In this document: positions 26,250 through 35,545 of the stretch, one piece after another
Position numbering within the stretch: position 1 is the stretch's first letter
Layout of the letters: each line of letters opens with the position of its first letter
DNA from: JBIOHP01 sp044449065
Lineage (GTDB): Bacteria; Bacteroidota; Ignavibacteria; UBA10030; SZUA-254
Assembly: GCA_044449065.1 (NCBI GenBank)
Contig: JBIOHP010000004.1
Span: forward strand, 1-64,000
Direction of reading: 5' to 3'
Length of the DNA stretch: 64,000 bases
The notes under the pieces: model-generated
Database searches by the model: none
Told to the model about the DNA's origin: nothing
The model's input: only the letters and a program-made list of their open reading frames with translations
Made by a program: the position numbers and the translations under genes

Positions 26250-27815
26250 ATGAACGAGAATGATAAGCATGTTGTGATGGTCGCGTCGGAAAACGGCGCG
26301 CTCTCGGGCGGGAAGATCGGCGGAGTTGGGGACGTCATACGCGATCTTCCGGCTGCATTGGCAAAATTAGGATGGCGGGTCACCATTCTCATTCCGTCGT
26401 ATGGTTTTCTTCACCGGCATAATCCATCGAGGTTTCTCCAAAAGTTAGATTTTCCGTTTCGGAATAAGCCTTCCGTTGGTGAATTATGGCGTGTAAATCC
26501 CGTTTCACCAGAAACGGGAATCACCCATTTGTTATTCGAACATCACGACTTAAAAGGAAACCCGGTTTATTTTAACGATCCACCGAATACGCCGTTCCTC
26601 CGCGACGCAACAAAATACGCCCTTTTTTGCTCTGCCGCCGGCAAATTCCTTGAAACGCTGGAGCCGCCTTTTGTGCTTCATCTCCACGATTGGCATGCGG
26701 CTACGCTTCTGCTCTTGGCTGAGCTTCACCCTGAATTTTCTCACCTGAAGGATAATCACACTGTTTTTTCCATCCATAATCTTTCCATCCAGGGAACCCG
26801 GCCGATGCTCGATCATCCGTCTTCTCTTGAGAACTGGTTTCCCGAGTTGTTCAAAAAAACCGGATGGATTTCTCACTGGAAAGATCCTCGCTATCCGGAT
26901 CCATGTTACACGCCGATGGCGGTTGGAATCCGGTTCGCGGATAAAGTGAATACCGTCTCCCCGACGTATGCCGAGGAAATTCTCCAGCCGAGCAATCACC
27001 GCGTGGGAGTGTACCGGGGCGAGGGTCTGGAAAATTTATTGCAAAATGCATCCGCTGGAAAACGGCTCTTCGGAATTCTGAATGGCTGCGAATATAATGA
27101 TGCGCGAGTTAAGAAACAGTTGCCGTTCGCCGATCTCGCTGCAAAGATCATTGAAGAAATTGAACGCAATCCGCTGGTGCATAACGAAGAAATTCTGGAT
27201 GAATCGGTGTTTCGGCTCCGCCATTTTTCGAAGATAAATCCCGGCATTATCCTGACCACCGTCACGCGGATTGTGGAACAAAAAGTGCGGTTGTTTTTTG
27301 AAAAAGGAACACGCGGAACTATAGTTCTCGATCATCTCATGAGAATGCTCGAGGCGCGGAACGGCGTCTTTATCATTCTCGGAACCGGCACCTCGGAATA
27401 TGAAGCGAATTTGCTTAAATATTTCGATGAACACCGGCGGATTATTTTCATCAACGGCTATTATGAACGAATTTCCTCGCTGCTGTATGAAAACGGGAAT
27501 CTTTTTCTCATGCCGAGTCTGTTTGAGCCGTGCGGGATCAGCCAGATGGTCGCGATGCGCGAGGGGCAGCCGTGCGTAGTCCACGAGGTCGGCGGGTTGA
27601 AAGACACCGTGAAGGATATGGTGAACGGTTTTTCATTCCGCGGAGAATCTCTTACCGATACGGCTGAAAATTTTATCGGCGCGCTGGAGAATGCGATGTT
27701 TATTTATGAAAACGATAAAACACTCTGGGAGCGCATCCGCTGCGAAGCGGTGAATTCCCGGTTCACCTGGGTGGACAGCGCAATGCAATACACCGATTTG
27801 CTCTACACATCTTAA
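26250..27815 (+). CDS. glgA: Glycogen synthase (GT5)
   Basis: About 521 aa, transferring glucose from ADP-glucose to a growing alpha-1,4-glucan. I chose the ATG at 26250 because GAAGGGG lies about 8 nt upstream; a TTG at 26235 would add five residues. The GT-B fold is recognised by the N-terminal GGKIGGVGDVIRDLPAAL (the usual KxGGLGDV loop) and by FLMPSLFEPCGISQM in the C-terminal domain, with the catalytic Glu in EPCG. The family TRL-Q-K-G stretch reads TRIVEQKVRLFF, slightly divergent. It is 39 bp downstream of glgC. An intrinsic terminator-like hairpin lies about 70 bp past the stop. Confidence 0.9.
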   Translation: MNENDKHVVMVASENGALSGGKIGGVGDVIRDLPAALAKLGWRVTILIPSYGFLHRHNPSRFLQKLDFPFRNKPSVGELWRVNPVSPETGITHLLFEHHDLKGNPVYFNDPPNTPFLRDATKYALFCSAAGKFLETLEPPFVLHLHDWHAATLLLLAELHPEFSHLKDNHTVFSIHNLSIQGTRPMLDHPSSLENWFPELFKKTGWISHWKDPRYPDPCYTPMAVGIRFADKVNTVSPTYAEEILQPSNHRVGVYRGEGLENLLQNASAGKRLFGILNGCEYNDARVKKQLPFADLAAKIIEEIERNPLVHNEEILDESVFRLRHFSKINPGIILTTVTRIVEQKVRLFFEKGTRGTIVLDHLMRMLEARNGVFIILGTGTSEYEANLLKYFDEHRRIIFINGYYERISSLLYENGNLFLMPSLFEPCGISQMVAMREGQPCVVHEVGGLKDTVKDMVNGFSFRGESLTDTAENFIGALENAMFIYENDKTLWERIRCEAVNSRFTWVDSAMQYTDLLYTS

Positions 27816-27883
27816 ATGAAGTTCTCCCCTCTGCCTGAACGTAATCTGTCTTTCACAAAAATATTCCGTATATTACAATGTTG

Positions 27884-27908
27884 AACGAGATTTATCTCGT
27901 TCTTTTTT
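27884..27908 (+). terminator. Hairpin with T-run between glgA and the DEAD-box helicase
   Basis: AACGAGA (27884-27890), loop TTTA, TCTCGTT (27895-27901), then CTTTTTTTA. The structure is that of an intrinsic terminator. It ends only about 20 nt before the helicase ATG, so it may also lie within the helicase leader. Confidence 0.65.
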
Positions 27909-27928
27909 TATTTTTATAAAGAAAAATT

Positions 27929-29191
27929 ATGAGATCAGAAATTCTAAATCTATCCAAAGGGATGGTCAACCTCCTTGAAAAACACGGAATAACCACCCCG
28001 ACGCCTATCCAAAAAGAAATCATCCCGGCAATTTTTGCGGGGAAAGACGTGCTGGCGCAATCGGAAACCGGGTCCGGGAAAACGTTAAGTTTCGCCGTCC
28101 CCGTCATCGAACGCATGAACAGGTCCGATGGTTTGCGCGCACTGGTGATCGCTCCGACCCGCGAGTTAACGTTGCAAATTGCCGAAGAATTTATCAAGTT
28201 TTCTCAGGGCAAACACCTGGGGGTCACGCCCGTGTACGGTGGAGTTTCCATGACCATGCAGAGGAAAAAATTCCCGACTACGAACATCGTTGTCGCAACG
28301 CCCGGCAGATTGCTCGATTTTCTCACCCGCCGGGAGCTGAAGCTCGATAACGTCCGGTGTTTGATACTCGATGAAGCCGACAGAATGCTCGATATGGGTT
28401 TCATCGTCGATATCGAAAAAATCCTCGCGTATATCCCGAAGGAACGGCAGACAATGATGTTTAGCGCGACCATTTCCCCGGATATCGAAAAGCTAAGCCG
28501 GAAATATCTCCACAACCCCGTGAATGTAAAAATGGAGCCGACGGTGAACCCCGATCTTCTCCACCAGACCTATTATCAAACGACGCCCGAACAGCGTATC
28601 GCGGTGCTCATTCACCTGCTGAAAAAAGAACGCGATCTCTCGCTGGTGTTTTGCAACAGGAAGCATATAACCAAAAAGCTCTCCCGACAATTGGTGCGGG
28701 AAGGCATCGAAGCGAACTGCCTGCACGGCGATATGTCGCAATCGCAGCGGGAACGGGTGACGCGCGATTTTAAAGCCAAGAAATTCACCATACTGATCGC
28801 CACCGATGTTGCCGCGCGCGGGCTGCACATCGACGATATTTCGCATGTCTATAATTACGAGATACCGCGCGACGTCGATTCCTATACCCACCGCATCGGC
28901 AGAACGGCGCGGGCGGGAAAGAAGGGCGAGGCAATATCGCTCATCGCCACCGGCGAAGAGAAAAAATTCTTTCAGCAGATTTTATTTGTGTACCGCGGAA
29001 GCATCGCCCTCAAAACAATCGATGCTCACCTTCTGCCTCACATCGCGCCTCCGGTTAAATTAGATCATCCCCACGCCCGGAATCAAAAACCGCAGCAGCA
29101 CCGTAAGGGACGGGGCAGAAGCCGGCACGAAGGCAATCAGGGCTCCGGTCAAAAGCAGCGCAAACGAACACCCTACGAAGGCGGGCGGTAA
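27929..29191 (+). CDS. DEAD-box RNA helicase (RhlE-like)
   Basis: A 420-aa ATP-dependent RNA helicase. All core motifs are present: a Q-motif region (GITTPTPIQKEIIP), AQSETGSGKT (motif I), PTREL (Ia), DEAD in LDEADRMLDMG (II), SAT in FSATIS (III), and HRIGRTARAG (VI). The C-terminal 50 residues are basic and rich in His, Arg, Gly and Gln, a typical RNA-binding tail. Such helicases help with ribosome assembly or mRNA decay, often under cold stress. The gene is preceded by a terminator-like hairpin very close to its ATG, and it converges on the TonB receptor gene with 38 bp between stops. Confidence 0.93.
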   Translation: MRSEILNLSKGMVNLLEKHGITTPTPIQKEIIPAIFAGKDVLAQSETGSGKTLSFAVPVIERMNRSDGLRALVIAPTRELTLQIAEEFIKFSQGKHLGVTPVYGGVSMTMQRKKFPTTNIVVATPGRLLDFLTRRELKLDNVRCLILDEADRMLDMGFIVDIEKILAYIPKERQTMMFSATISPDIEKLSRKYLHNPVNVKMEPTVNPDLLHQTYYQTTPEQRIAVLIHLLKKERDLSLVFCNRKHITKKLSRQLVREGIEANCLHGDMSQSQRERVTRDFKAKKFTILIATDVAARGLHIDDISHVYNYEIPRDVDSYTHRIGRTARAGKKGEAISLIATGEEKKFFQQILFVYRGSIALKTIDAHLLPHIAPPVKLDHPHARNQKPQQHRKGRGRSRHEGNQGSGQKQRKRTPYEGGR

Positions 29192-29229
29192 GCAGCTCGT
29201 TAGATAATTCTATCGGGTTCCGATCCTCT

Positions 29230-31491
29230 CTACATCGTAATCGTTACCGAGGCAATAGCCCGGCGTTTGAGGAGCGATCCGCCGAATATTTCATAATGAA
29301 CACGGTCGAAGAGATTTGCAATATTGAGCCCGATCGATACATTCCTTGTCGCCTGGTAGCTTCCGGCAAAATTAAAGAGCGTGTATTCAAGAATTTTTCC
29401 GGCGTAGATGCCTGCCTCCCAATCGTAGGCGGGAACAAACTTCGCTGTCGCATTCAGAGTAAGACCGGTTGCGTTCTTATAGGTCAATCCTGCATTCACT
29501 TTATAATTGGGCGCGTTGGGAAGAAACGTTTCGCCTCCTTTTTCGATGATATTAAATCCGAACGGCGCGTAATTCCAATCGAGCATGAATTCATCCGTCA
29601 CATAATAATTGACGCCTGTTTCAAATCCATACTCGTCAACTTTTCCGAGATTGGTGTAAGAGTAAATATCTCTCGGAATCGAATCCCCCGGAAGGATTGC
29701 GCGGGAACCATAAATAGGATGAACGCCCTGCGTGAGGTCTGTGATAAAATCGGTTAGTTGATTGTAATAACCATCGATGGTGATATAGAATTTATCGCCG
29801 AAAATACCTTTATACCCCGCTTCATAGCCGGTGATTTTTTCAACCTTGATATCGGAATTTCCGAGGTACGCGATATTGGTTGATGAGTTGTTGATGGGAT
29901 TGATCAACGTGACCGGAACGAAGAGAAATCGCTCGGAGAGATTGGGCGCCTGGAACGCTTTGTTAAATGTCAACCGGAATGAATGGTTAGCATATGGCGT
30001 CCATACGGCGGCAAGTTTTGGAGAAAACTGGCTTTCGTGCAGTGTGCTTTGGTCTACCCGCGCCGCACCGACAAATTTTAAATCCGGAAGCATCTGGTAT
30101 TCAACCTGGCTATAGAAACCCTCCGCGTTATCCTTGCGGGGTTGCAGCATGAGCGTTCCCTTGGTGTCAATGGTCTGGTACCTGATTGATAATCCGCCGA
30201 TAAAAAATAATTTTGGATCGAGGACGGTATGCCGGTACTGCAGTTCCCCCTGTGATATTTCAGAATGTTCGTCCAGCGGCAAGCCGGTGGAAAGTGAAAG
30301 CTGTGGTTCAATAGAAGATCGTCCCGCAGTCCAGAACTGCATGTATACCGATTCGCTGGCGTAACTCATTCTTGCCCAGGGCTTGAGCGCTTTCGGTACT
30401 TGCACTCTGCCGATTCCCGTCACAAAAACTTCATTTTCAACCTGTGTGATGCCGCCTTCAATGGTAGCTTCAGCCCCGTTTTTATAATCGTAATCCAACC
30501 TGCCGGATGCGTAGGTCGATGCGACATGATTGGTCGGAAGGTTGACCGCTTCAATATTGAAAATGTTGAAGCCCGGATAATCAAACGGCAGGTTCCGGCG
30601 CGATACGCTCCATGTATCCCCCTGGAATCTTCCCGCATTTATTTTATATGCGAACGGTCCCCTCGCTTCCGCGTATCGTACATCGGTTCTTATGGTGTTT
30701 AATTCACCTCCGGCAAGCGTTATTTTCGTGCCCAGAATATCTCTTGCCCTGGGCGATTGAATGTTTATTACGCCGTTGAACGCATTCGCGCCGTAGAGCG
30801 CGGAACTGGGACCCCTCACTAACTCGATTTTTCCCAGGTCTTCAACCGGAACGGAGAGGCCGTTCCACTCCTGCGCGCCGAGAAACGCAATTGCCAGATC
30901 CCTGCCGTCGAGCAGAACGAGAAGCCGCCGGCTAAGCGAACTGTTAAATCCACGGGTGTTGATATTGAAATCGTTCAATCCATTTTGCACGATATCAATG
31001 CCCGGTTGTGTTTCCAGCAATCTTCCCACCTGACCCGATACGCTGTTCAGTTTTATCTGCCCGGGTTCCAGAACAGTAACTGCCGCCGGCGCGTCGTTGA
31101 GCTTTTCGTTCCGCATCGATGCGCCATAGACAACAACTTCGCCGACCTGCACCGACTGATCTTCGAGAGCGAGAGAAATGTTTGTAGTATCTCCCCCGCG
31201 CACCTCGATCTCCTTCGCTTCTGCCGTTTTATGTCCGATGACGGAAGCGGATACATCATACGATCCATCGGGAATATTCGAGATACTAAAATTTCCCTTA
31301 TCATCGCTCGACGCGCCGTACGAGGTGCCCTTCAGCCGGATGTTAACGTAGGGGATGCTCTCGCCGGTTTTTTGATCCTTAATGACGCCTCTGATAGTTC
31401 CGGAATTTTGAGCTACTGCCGGATCAGGAAGATACCAGAGACCGGCAGCGATTGTCAAAATGACAATATACATAGATGCGGATGTTTTCAT
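29230..31491 (-). CDS. TonB-dependent outer-membrane receptor
   Basis: About 753 aa, starting at the ATG at 31491, which gives a normal signal peptide (MKTSASMYIVILTIAAG… cleaved after VAQ). A TTG five codons upstream also opens the frame. The mature protein begins with a carboxypeptidase-regulatory-like beta domain (SGTIRGVIKDQKTGESIPYV), then a plug domain (VLEPGQIKLNSVSGQVG… VRGPSSALYGANAFNGVINI, the plug hallmark), then a 22-strand type beta-barrel. Substrates of this class include siderophores, cobalamin and oligosaccharides; none can be named. A lipoprotein gene lies upstream on the same strand, separated by a terminator. Confidence 0.92.
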   Translation of the reverse strand: MKTSASMYIVILTIAAGLWYLPDPAVAQNSGTIRGVIKDQKTGESIPYVNIRLKGTSYGASSDDKGNFSISNIPDGSYDVSASVIGHKTAEAKEIEVRGGDTTNISLALEDQSVQVGEVVVYGASMRNEKLNDAPAAVTVLEPGQIKLNSVSGQVGRLLETQPGIDIVQNGLNDFNINTRGFNSSLSRRLLVLLDGRDLAIAFLGAQEWNGLSVPVEDLGKIELVRGPSSALYGANAFNGVINIQSPRARDILGTKITLAGGELNTIRTDVRYAEARGPFAYKINAGRFQGDTWSVSRRNLPFDYPGFNIFNIEAVNLPTNHVASTYASGRLDYDYKNGAEATIEGGITQVENEVFVTGIGRVQVPKALKPWARMSYASESVYMQFWTAGRSSIEPQLSLSTGLPLDEHSEISQGELQYRHTVLDPKLFFIGGLSIRYQTIDTKGTLMLQPRKDNAEGFYSQVEYQMLPDLKFVGAARVDQSTLHESQFSPKLAAVWTPYANHSFRLTFNKAFQAPNLSERFLFVPVTLINPINNSSTNIAYLGNSDIKVEKITGYEAGYKGIFGDKFYITIDGYYNQLTDFITDLTQGVHPIYGSRAILPGDSIPRDIYSYTNLGKVDEYGFETGVNYYVTDEFMLDWNYAPFGFNIIEKGGETFLPNAPNYKVNAGLTYKNATGLTLNATAKFVPAYDWEAGIYAGKILEYTLFNFAGSYQATRNVSIGLNIANLFDRVHYEIFGGSLLKRRAIASVTITM

Positions 31492-31530
31492 TATCAGGGT
31501 CTTCAATTTTTCTTGGAGCAGAAGAAAATA

Positions 31531-31563
31531 AAAAAGGGTTGCACACGAACTACGTACAACCCC
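31531..31563 (-). terminator. Intrinsic terminator after the lipoprotein gene
   Basis: On the minus strand the stem GGGTTG/CAACCC (31536-31541 with 31557-31562) is followed by a run of T (the A-run at 31525-31535). It lies just past the stop of the lipoprotein gene at 31577 and upstream of the TonB receptor gene, so the two genes may be separately transcribed or only partly linked. Confidence 0.7.
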
Positions 31564-31576
31564 GATACTTATTTAC

Positions 31577-32362
31577 CTATGGAAGTTTTTGAATCAGGAC
31601 GCGGAAATGTCCTATGTTTTCCGTATCCTCGGCGATGTGCACCTGAACGGGTCCCACATTTGCAACCAGCCATAGTTCGGACGTTAAAAACGTATTGGTG
31701 TTGGATCCGGCGGTGATGGCTCGCGCCGTCTTGAACTTATAGGTGTGCCAGATAGTATGCGCTGCGCTGCTATCCATGACGTCTTCCTGATCGACAACAA
31801 TGCCGTTGATCTGCAATCGCACCGCTCCTGCCGCCGCGCTTGTGAATGTTGAGTCGAATGCAACCCACGTTCCGCCGAGACCTACGCTCGGGCGCGCGAT
31901 CGCGACCCATCGCGCGGTATCCGTGCTGTTGATCCCGAATGCGCGAAAGAATGGTCCGAGTGTCTGTAGAAACGAAAAATCTCCGGTCGTAGAATCCTTT
32001 CTAATGAACAACATTGTCTTCTTGCCGATGAGACCTGATTGTCCCTGGAGGGTTGTTGTATCAATTATTGCAACCGCGGCGCCAAACGGACCAAGATTGA
32101 CGGGGGTACCAACCGTCCAGGCCGTTCTATAGACGTGAAGCGGGTCGGGGAGTTTTGTGCTTCCCGCCGTTGTGGTGTTGATTGCATATCCGGTATAAAT
32201 AAATGTGTGGCCGGCGACCAAGGGAAACAGATCCACAGTTATAGGTTGTGCCCCCGCCGGGCCTGCCGTTGGTGTATCATTCGTTTTGCAGCCATTGAAC
32301 AGGCAGAATGCCGTAATGAACAGGGCGAACACGGCAATAGGAACACTGCGATATACTCTCAT
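31577..32362 (-). CDS. Hypothetical lipoprotein
   Basis: A 261-aa protein with a lipoprotein signal: a hydrophobic stretch ending FCLFNGC, with the lipobox Cys at residue 25. The mature part is predicted to be mostly beta strands (VDLFPLVAGHTFIYTGYAIN, RLQINGIVVDQEDV, TFLTSELWLVANVGPVQVH). I do not recognise a family. Position and secretion signal suggest it is anchored in the outer membrane or periplasm. It is upstream of the TonB receptor gene on the same strand and could be an accessory of it, but a terminator lies between them. Confidence 0.75.
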   Translation of the reverse strand: MRVYRSVPIAVFALFITAFCLFNGCKTNDTPTAGPAGAQPITVDLFPLVAGHTFIYTGYAINTTTAGSTKLPDPLHVYRTAWTVGTPVNLGPFGAAVAIIDTTTLQGQSGLIGKKTMLFIRKDSTTGDFSFLQTLGPFFRAFGINSTDTARWVAIARPSVGLGGTWVAFDSTFTSAAAGAVRLQINGIVVDQEDVMDSSAAHTIWHTYKFKTARAITAGSNTNTFLTSELWLVANVGPVQVHIAEDTENIGHFRVLIQKLP

Positions 32363-32625
32363 TTAAAACTCCTTAATTGGGTAAAAAACGATGATTTAAA
32401 GTAACTTATAAGATAAAAGAAAAAAGGTAATAAAAAAATAGGAATGAGAGGGCATGAATTCCATTATTCTCAATTAATGCGTCCCTCGTATTGATTTTCA
32501 TATACGTCTTTGTTATTTTGGCTGATACCTGAATCGACTTCAAAACGTAAGATTCATCCCGCAAATGACCGTTGGCGCTATCGGTAAGATGAAAGGAGAA
32601 GTTTTTCGGGGCTGAAAAATTACAT

Positions 32626-33180
32626 ATGAAAAAACTCACCAAAACAGAGATACGCGAACGCTTTGAATCATCCAAAGCATTCAATGTTATTTTCGATGCG
32701 TTTGAACAGGCGATAGAACAGCGCATTGACGATATTGAATTATACCGTATTTTATTCTGGAATATGTTTTTATCCTCAGACGAGCTTTGTCTTTTCGGGG
32801 AAAAGTTATCAACAGAATTTCCATATCTTGCCTATGACACAAAAATGTGGCTCGCAACTGTTTTCGCGGTCACCTATTCTATGTTTGATAATTTCGAACT
32901 TGCAATCACGTATTACAAAAAAGCCGCGGAGAGCAATCGGACGGAAGCCGCACCCTATCTCGATGCGGCAGATTGCTATGATAAAGATTTGAAAATTCCT
33001 TCCATCGATGTTCTCATCGATTTTCTCAAACAGGGAGCGGCTCAGGTAGCAGATCCAATGCCATTGTATACCCGTCTCCTTGAATTTTATAAAATGCTTG
33101 ACAACGATGAAATGGTAAAATTTTATCGCCGTAAAATTGAGGAGAACTCGCCCCCATCAACGGAATCTCCATCCGCATAA
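32626..33180 (+). CDS. Small TPR-like helical protein
   Basis: A 184-aa protein, all alpha-helical by composition, with at least two tetratricopeptide-like units: FAVTYSMFDNFELAITYYKKA (about 84-104) followed by EAAPYLDAADCYDKDLKI, and a third weaker one near residue 150. Such repeats mediate protein contacts; no partner is evident. The stop overlaps the next ATG as TAATG, so it is translationally coupled to the EamA transporter gene. A GAAAGGAG sequence lies about 30 nt upstream of the ATG, too far to serve it. The function is unknown. Confidence 0.7.
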   Translation: MKKLTKTEIRERFESSKAFNVIFDAFEQAIEQRIDDIELYRILFWNMFLSSDELCLFGEKLSTEFPYLAYDTKMWLATVFAVTYSMFDNFELAITYYKKAAESNRTEAAPYLDAADCYDKDLKIPSIDVLIDFLKQGAAQVADPMPLYTRLLEFYKMLDNDEMVKFYRRKIEENSPPSTESPSA

Positions 33181-34100
33181 TGGAAAATATCAGGGGGTAC
33201 CTCTCTATCATCGGAGCAACAATTTTTTGGGGAATTTCCGCAACCACAGCAAAATTTCTTTTCATACGCGATATCAACCCGCTGATTCTCGTTCAGACAA
33301 GAATGACGTTTTCCTGCATCTCGCTATTCCTTTTTTTTCTGTGGAATGACCGAACCGTCTTTAAGGTTCATCTGAATGATCTTTCCGGATTCGCGCTTCT
33401 GGGTATTATCGGAGTTGCCGGTTCAAACATTACTTATTATTATATCATTAATGCGACCAATGTTGCCACCGGAATTCTGCTTCAATACATGGCGCCTCTT
33501 CTGGTTTTAGGATTTGCAGTTATCAAACGCAATGAAGAACTCAGCCCGGTGAAATTCCTTGCTGCAATTATATCCCTGGCGGGGTGTTTTCTTGCGGTGC
33601 GCGGCGAGAGGGTATCGTTTCTTCATCTCAGTGCGTTCGGCATCATTATGGGGATATCCACACCGGTCGTCTGGGCATTCAACAATATCAGTTTGCGCCA
33701 TTTATTGAACAGGCACCGGGTATGGACTGTGACTATGTACGCTTTCATTTTTGCTACCATCTTCTGGATGTTTTTTAATCCGCCCTGGAAGCTGGTTACG
33801 GCAGGGTATTCGGCGAAAACCTGGGGCGTTTTTTTCATATTCGCAATGATGTCGGTATTAATCCCTCATTCACTTTATTTCATCGGCATGCAGTATCTGA
33901 CCGCATCGCGGGCAATTATCACGGCGTCGTTTGAACCCGTTGTAGCGATCGGCTCTGCTTTTATTTTTCTGCGTGAATCGCTCACCCCGGTACAAATCGG
34001 CGGAGCGGCGCTCGTCATCGCAGCAATTCTTCTCCTTCAGTATAAAAAGGAATCCGGTGCAGTACTCACGGATCAGAATATTTCCATGAAGATAGAATAG
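33180..34100 (+). CDS. EamA/DMT-family transporter
   Basis: A 306-aa inner-membrane protein with ten predicted transmembrane helices arranged as two EamA repeats, the usual architecture and length of drug/metabolite transporters. Typical features are GATIFWGISATTAKFLF at the start of repeat one, and TASRAIITASFEPVVAIGSAF with FLRESLTPVQIGGAALVIA near the end of repeat two. It probably exports a metabolite or amino acid; the substrate is unknown. Its ATG overlaps the stop of the TPR-like gene, and the following methyltransferase gene starts 3 bp after its stop, so these genes form an operon. Confidence 0.9.
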   Translation: MENIRGYLSIIGATIFWGISATTAKFLFIRDINPLILVQTRMTFSCISLFLFFLWNDRTVFKVHLNDLSGFALLGIIGVAGSNITYYYIINATNVATGILLQYMAPLLVLGFAVIKRNEELSPVKFLAAIISLAGCFLAVRGERVSFLHLSAFGIIMGISTPVVWAFNNISLRHLLNRHRVWTVTMYAFIFATIFWMFFNPPWKLVTAGYSAKTWGVFFIFAMMSVLIPHSLYFIGMQYLTASRAIITASFEPVVAIGSAFIFLRESLTPVQIGGAALVIAAILLLQYKKESGAVLTDQNISMKIE

Positions 34101-34103
34101 CGT

Positions 34104-34688
34104 ATGCTTACAGAACAGCGAACGAACAAATTTTTATCTGTTTTACAACACCGCCAACCCGACCTCACGGTGGTGATGGAGGATATACACGATCCGCACA
34201 ATGTAAGCGCTATGCTCCGTTCGGCGGATGCTGTCGGTCTGATGGAAGTCCAGCTTGTCTACAAGAATGAGGAATTTCCGAAATTAGGGAAAAAAAGCTC
34301 GGCGAGCGCCACCAAATGGATCGCGAGGCGAAAATTTCCATCCATAGAAGAGTGTTATGCGAAGCTCCATGAAGAGGGGTACATCATTTGCGCAACACAT
34401 CTTTCGAAAAAAGCGAAATCATTGTATGATCATGATCTCACAAAGAAAATTGCGCTTGTGTTCGGCAACGAACACCGGGGGGTATCGGACACGGCTGCAA
34501 AATTAGCCGACGTGAATTTCCTCATTCCGATGGTTGGAATGATTCAAAGCTTGAACGTTTCAGTTGCCTGCGCTGTTTCTTTATATGAAGCGTACCGGCA
34601 GCGTATAAAAAAGGGGAACTATAGCCGGGCAAACCTCCCGGAGAAAGACATCGACGAACTATTTAAACAATGGGCACACAAGAGATAA
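34104..34688 (+). CDS. SpoU/TrmH-family RNA 2'-O-methyltransferase
   Basis: A 194-aa AdoMet-dependent ribose methyltransferase with the knotted SPOUT fold. The three SpoU motifs are clear: DIHDPHNVSAMLRSADAVG (motif 1, with Asn and Arg), LVFGNEHRGVS (motif 2) and IPMVGMIQSLNVSVACAVSL (motif 3). Length and motifs best fit TrmH, which modifies G18 of tRNA, but 23S rRNA methylation is possible. It is 3 bp after the EamA gene and overlaps the hydrolase gene by 19 nt. Confidence 0.9.
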   Translation: MLTEQRTNKFLSVLQHRQPDLTVVMEDIHDPHNVSAMLRSADAVGLMEVQLVYKNEEFPKLGKKSSASATKWIARRKFPSIEECYAKLHEEGYIICATHLSKKAKSLYDHDLTKKIALVFGNEHRGVSDTAAKLADVNFLIPMVGMIQSLNVSVACAVSLYEAYRQRIKKGNYSRANLPEKDIDELFKQWAHKR

Positions 34689-35524
34689 CAAGCGAAGATA
34701 GATTTATCGATATCGATGGAATTCGTACACATCTGAGGATAAAAGGGACGGGTCAACCTCTCGTGCTGGTACACGGTTTGGGGGGACCGTTGATGTGGCA
34801 AAAAATATTCGATCCACTCGCGAGACACTTCCAGGTGGTCATCCTCGATCTGCCGGGATATGGGGATTCTAACCCGCCGCAAAAAAACTTTTCAACCGAT
34901 GATTACGCAGGATTTCTTTATCGCTGCATAGGCGAACTCAACCTTAAGAAAATTCATCTCTGCGGGATATCGTACGGCGGGCATATCTCGGCAACATTCG
35001 CCGCTCACCATGGAAATATTATCGATTCCCTCATCTTGATAGGCAGCACCGGACTGATGCCCAGGCCATTTTTTCTTCTCAATAATTTTCTCTTGGCGCC
35101 ATCAATCTTTTTTATCGATCACATTATCCTGAGAAGCGAATTAATAATGTGCCGGATGGGAGCTCGATCGTTTTATAATATCGGGAATCGTCCGTCAGAT
35201 CTTTGCCATCAATTTTTTATCCAATTATCGAAAGATGGAAGGCGGAAGATTTGGCTGAATTCATTACAAAATATCTTCTCAGACCAATTGAAGTTTAGGA
35301 AAATCCTTGCCGCATTGCGGGTGCGGACCCTGATCGTCTGGGGCGAAAACGATATGACCGCATCCCACGAATATGCGGAAGAGTTTCATCGCTTAATCGC
35401 CGGATCAACAATTATCACATATGGAAAATGTGGCCACTCGGTGCCCCTCGAATATCCCGAAGAACTCTGCACCGACATCCTCAATTTTATTAATTGTACG
35501 TCCAACGAAAATATAACATCATGA
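34670..35524 (+). CDS. Alpha/beta hydrolase
   Basis: A 284-aa cytoplasmic hydrolase. After a strand with LVLVHGLGGPLMW (oxyanion region), the nucleophile elbow is CGISYGGHIS (Ser at about residue 104). The acid is probably Asp in WGENDMTAS, and the His is in KCGHSVPLEYPEEL. A helical lid of about 50 residues follows residue 130. Esterase, lipase or C-C hydrolase activity cannot be told apart. It overlaps the methyltransferase gene by 19 nt, and a redoxin gene starts 21 bp downstream. Confidence 0.88.
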   Translation: MGTQEITSEDRFIDIDGIRTHLRIKGTGQPLVLVHGLGGPLMWQKIFDPLARHFQVVILDLPGYGDSNPPQKNFSTDDYAGFLYRCIGELNLKKIHLCGISYGGHISATFAAHHGNIIDSLILIGSTGLMPRPFFLLNNFLLAPSIFFIDHIILRSELIMCRMGARSFYNIGNRPSDLCHQFFIQLSKDGRRKIWLNSLQNIFSDQLKFRKILAALRVRTLIVWGENDMTASHEYAEEFHRLIAGSTIITYGKCGHSVPLEYPEELCTDILNFINCTSNENITS

Positions 35525-35545
35525 TATTACTAAAAAGGAACGACC

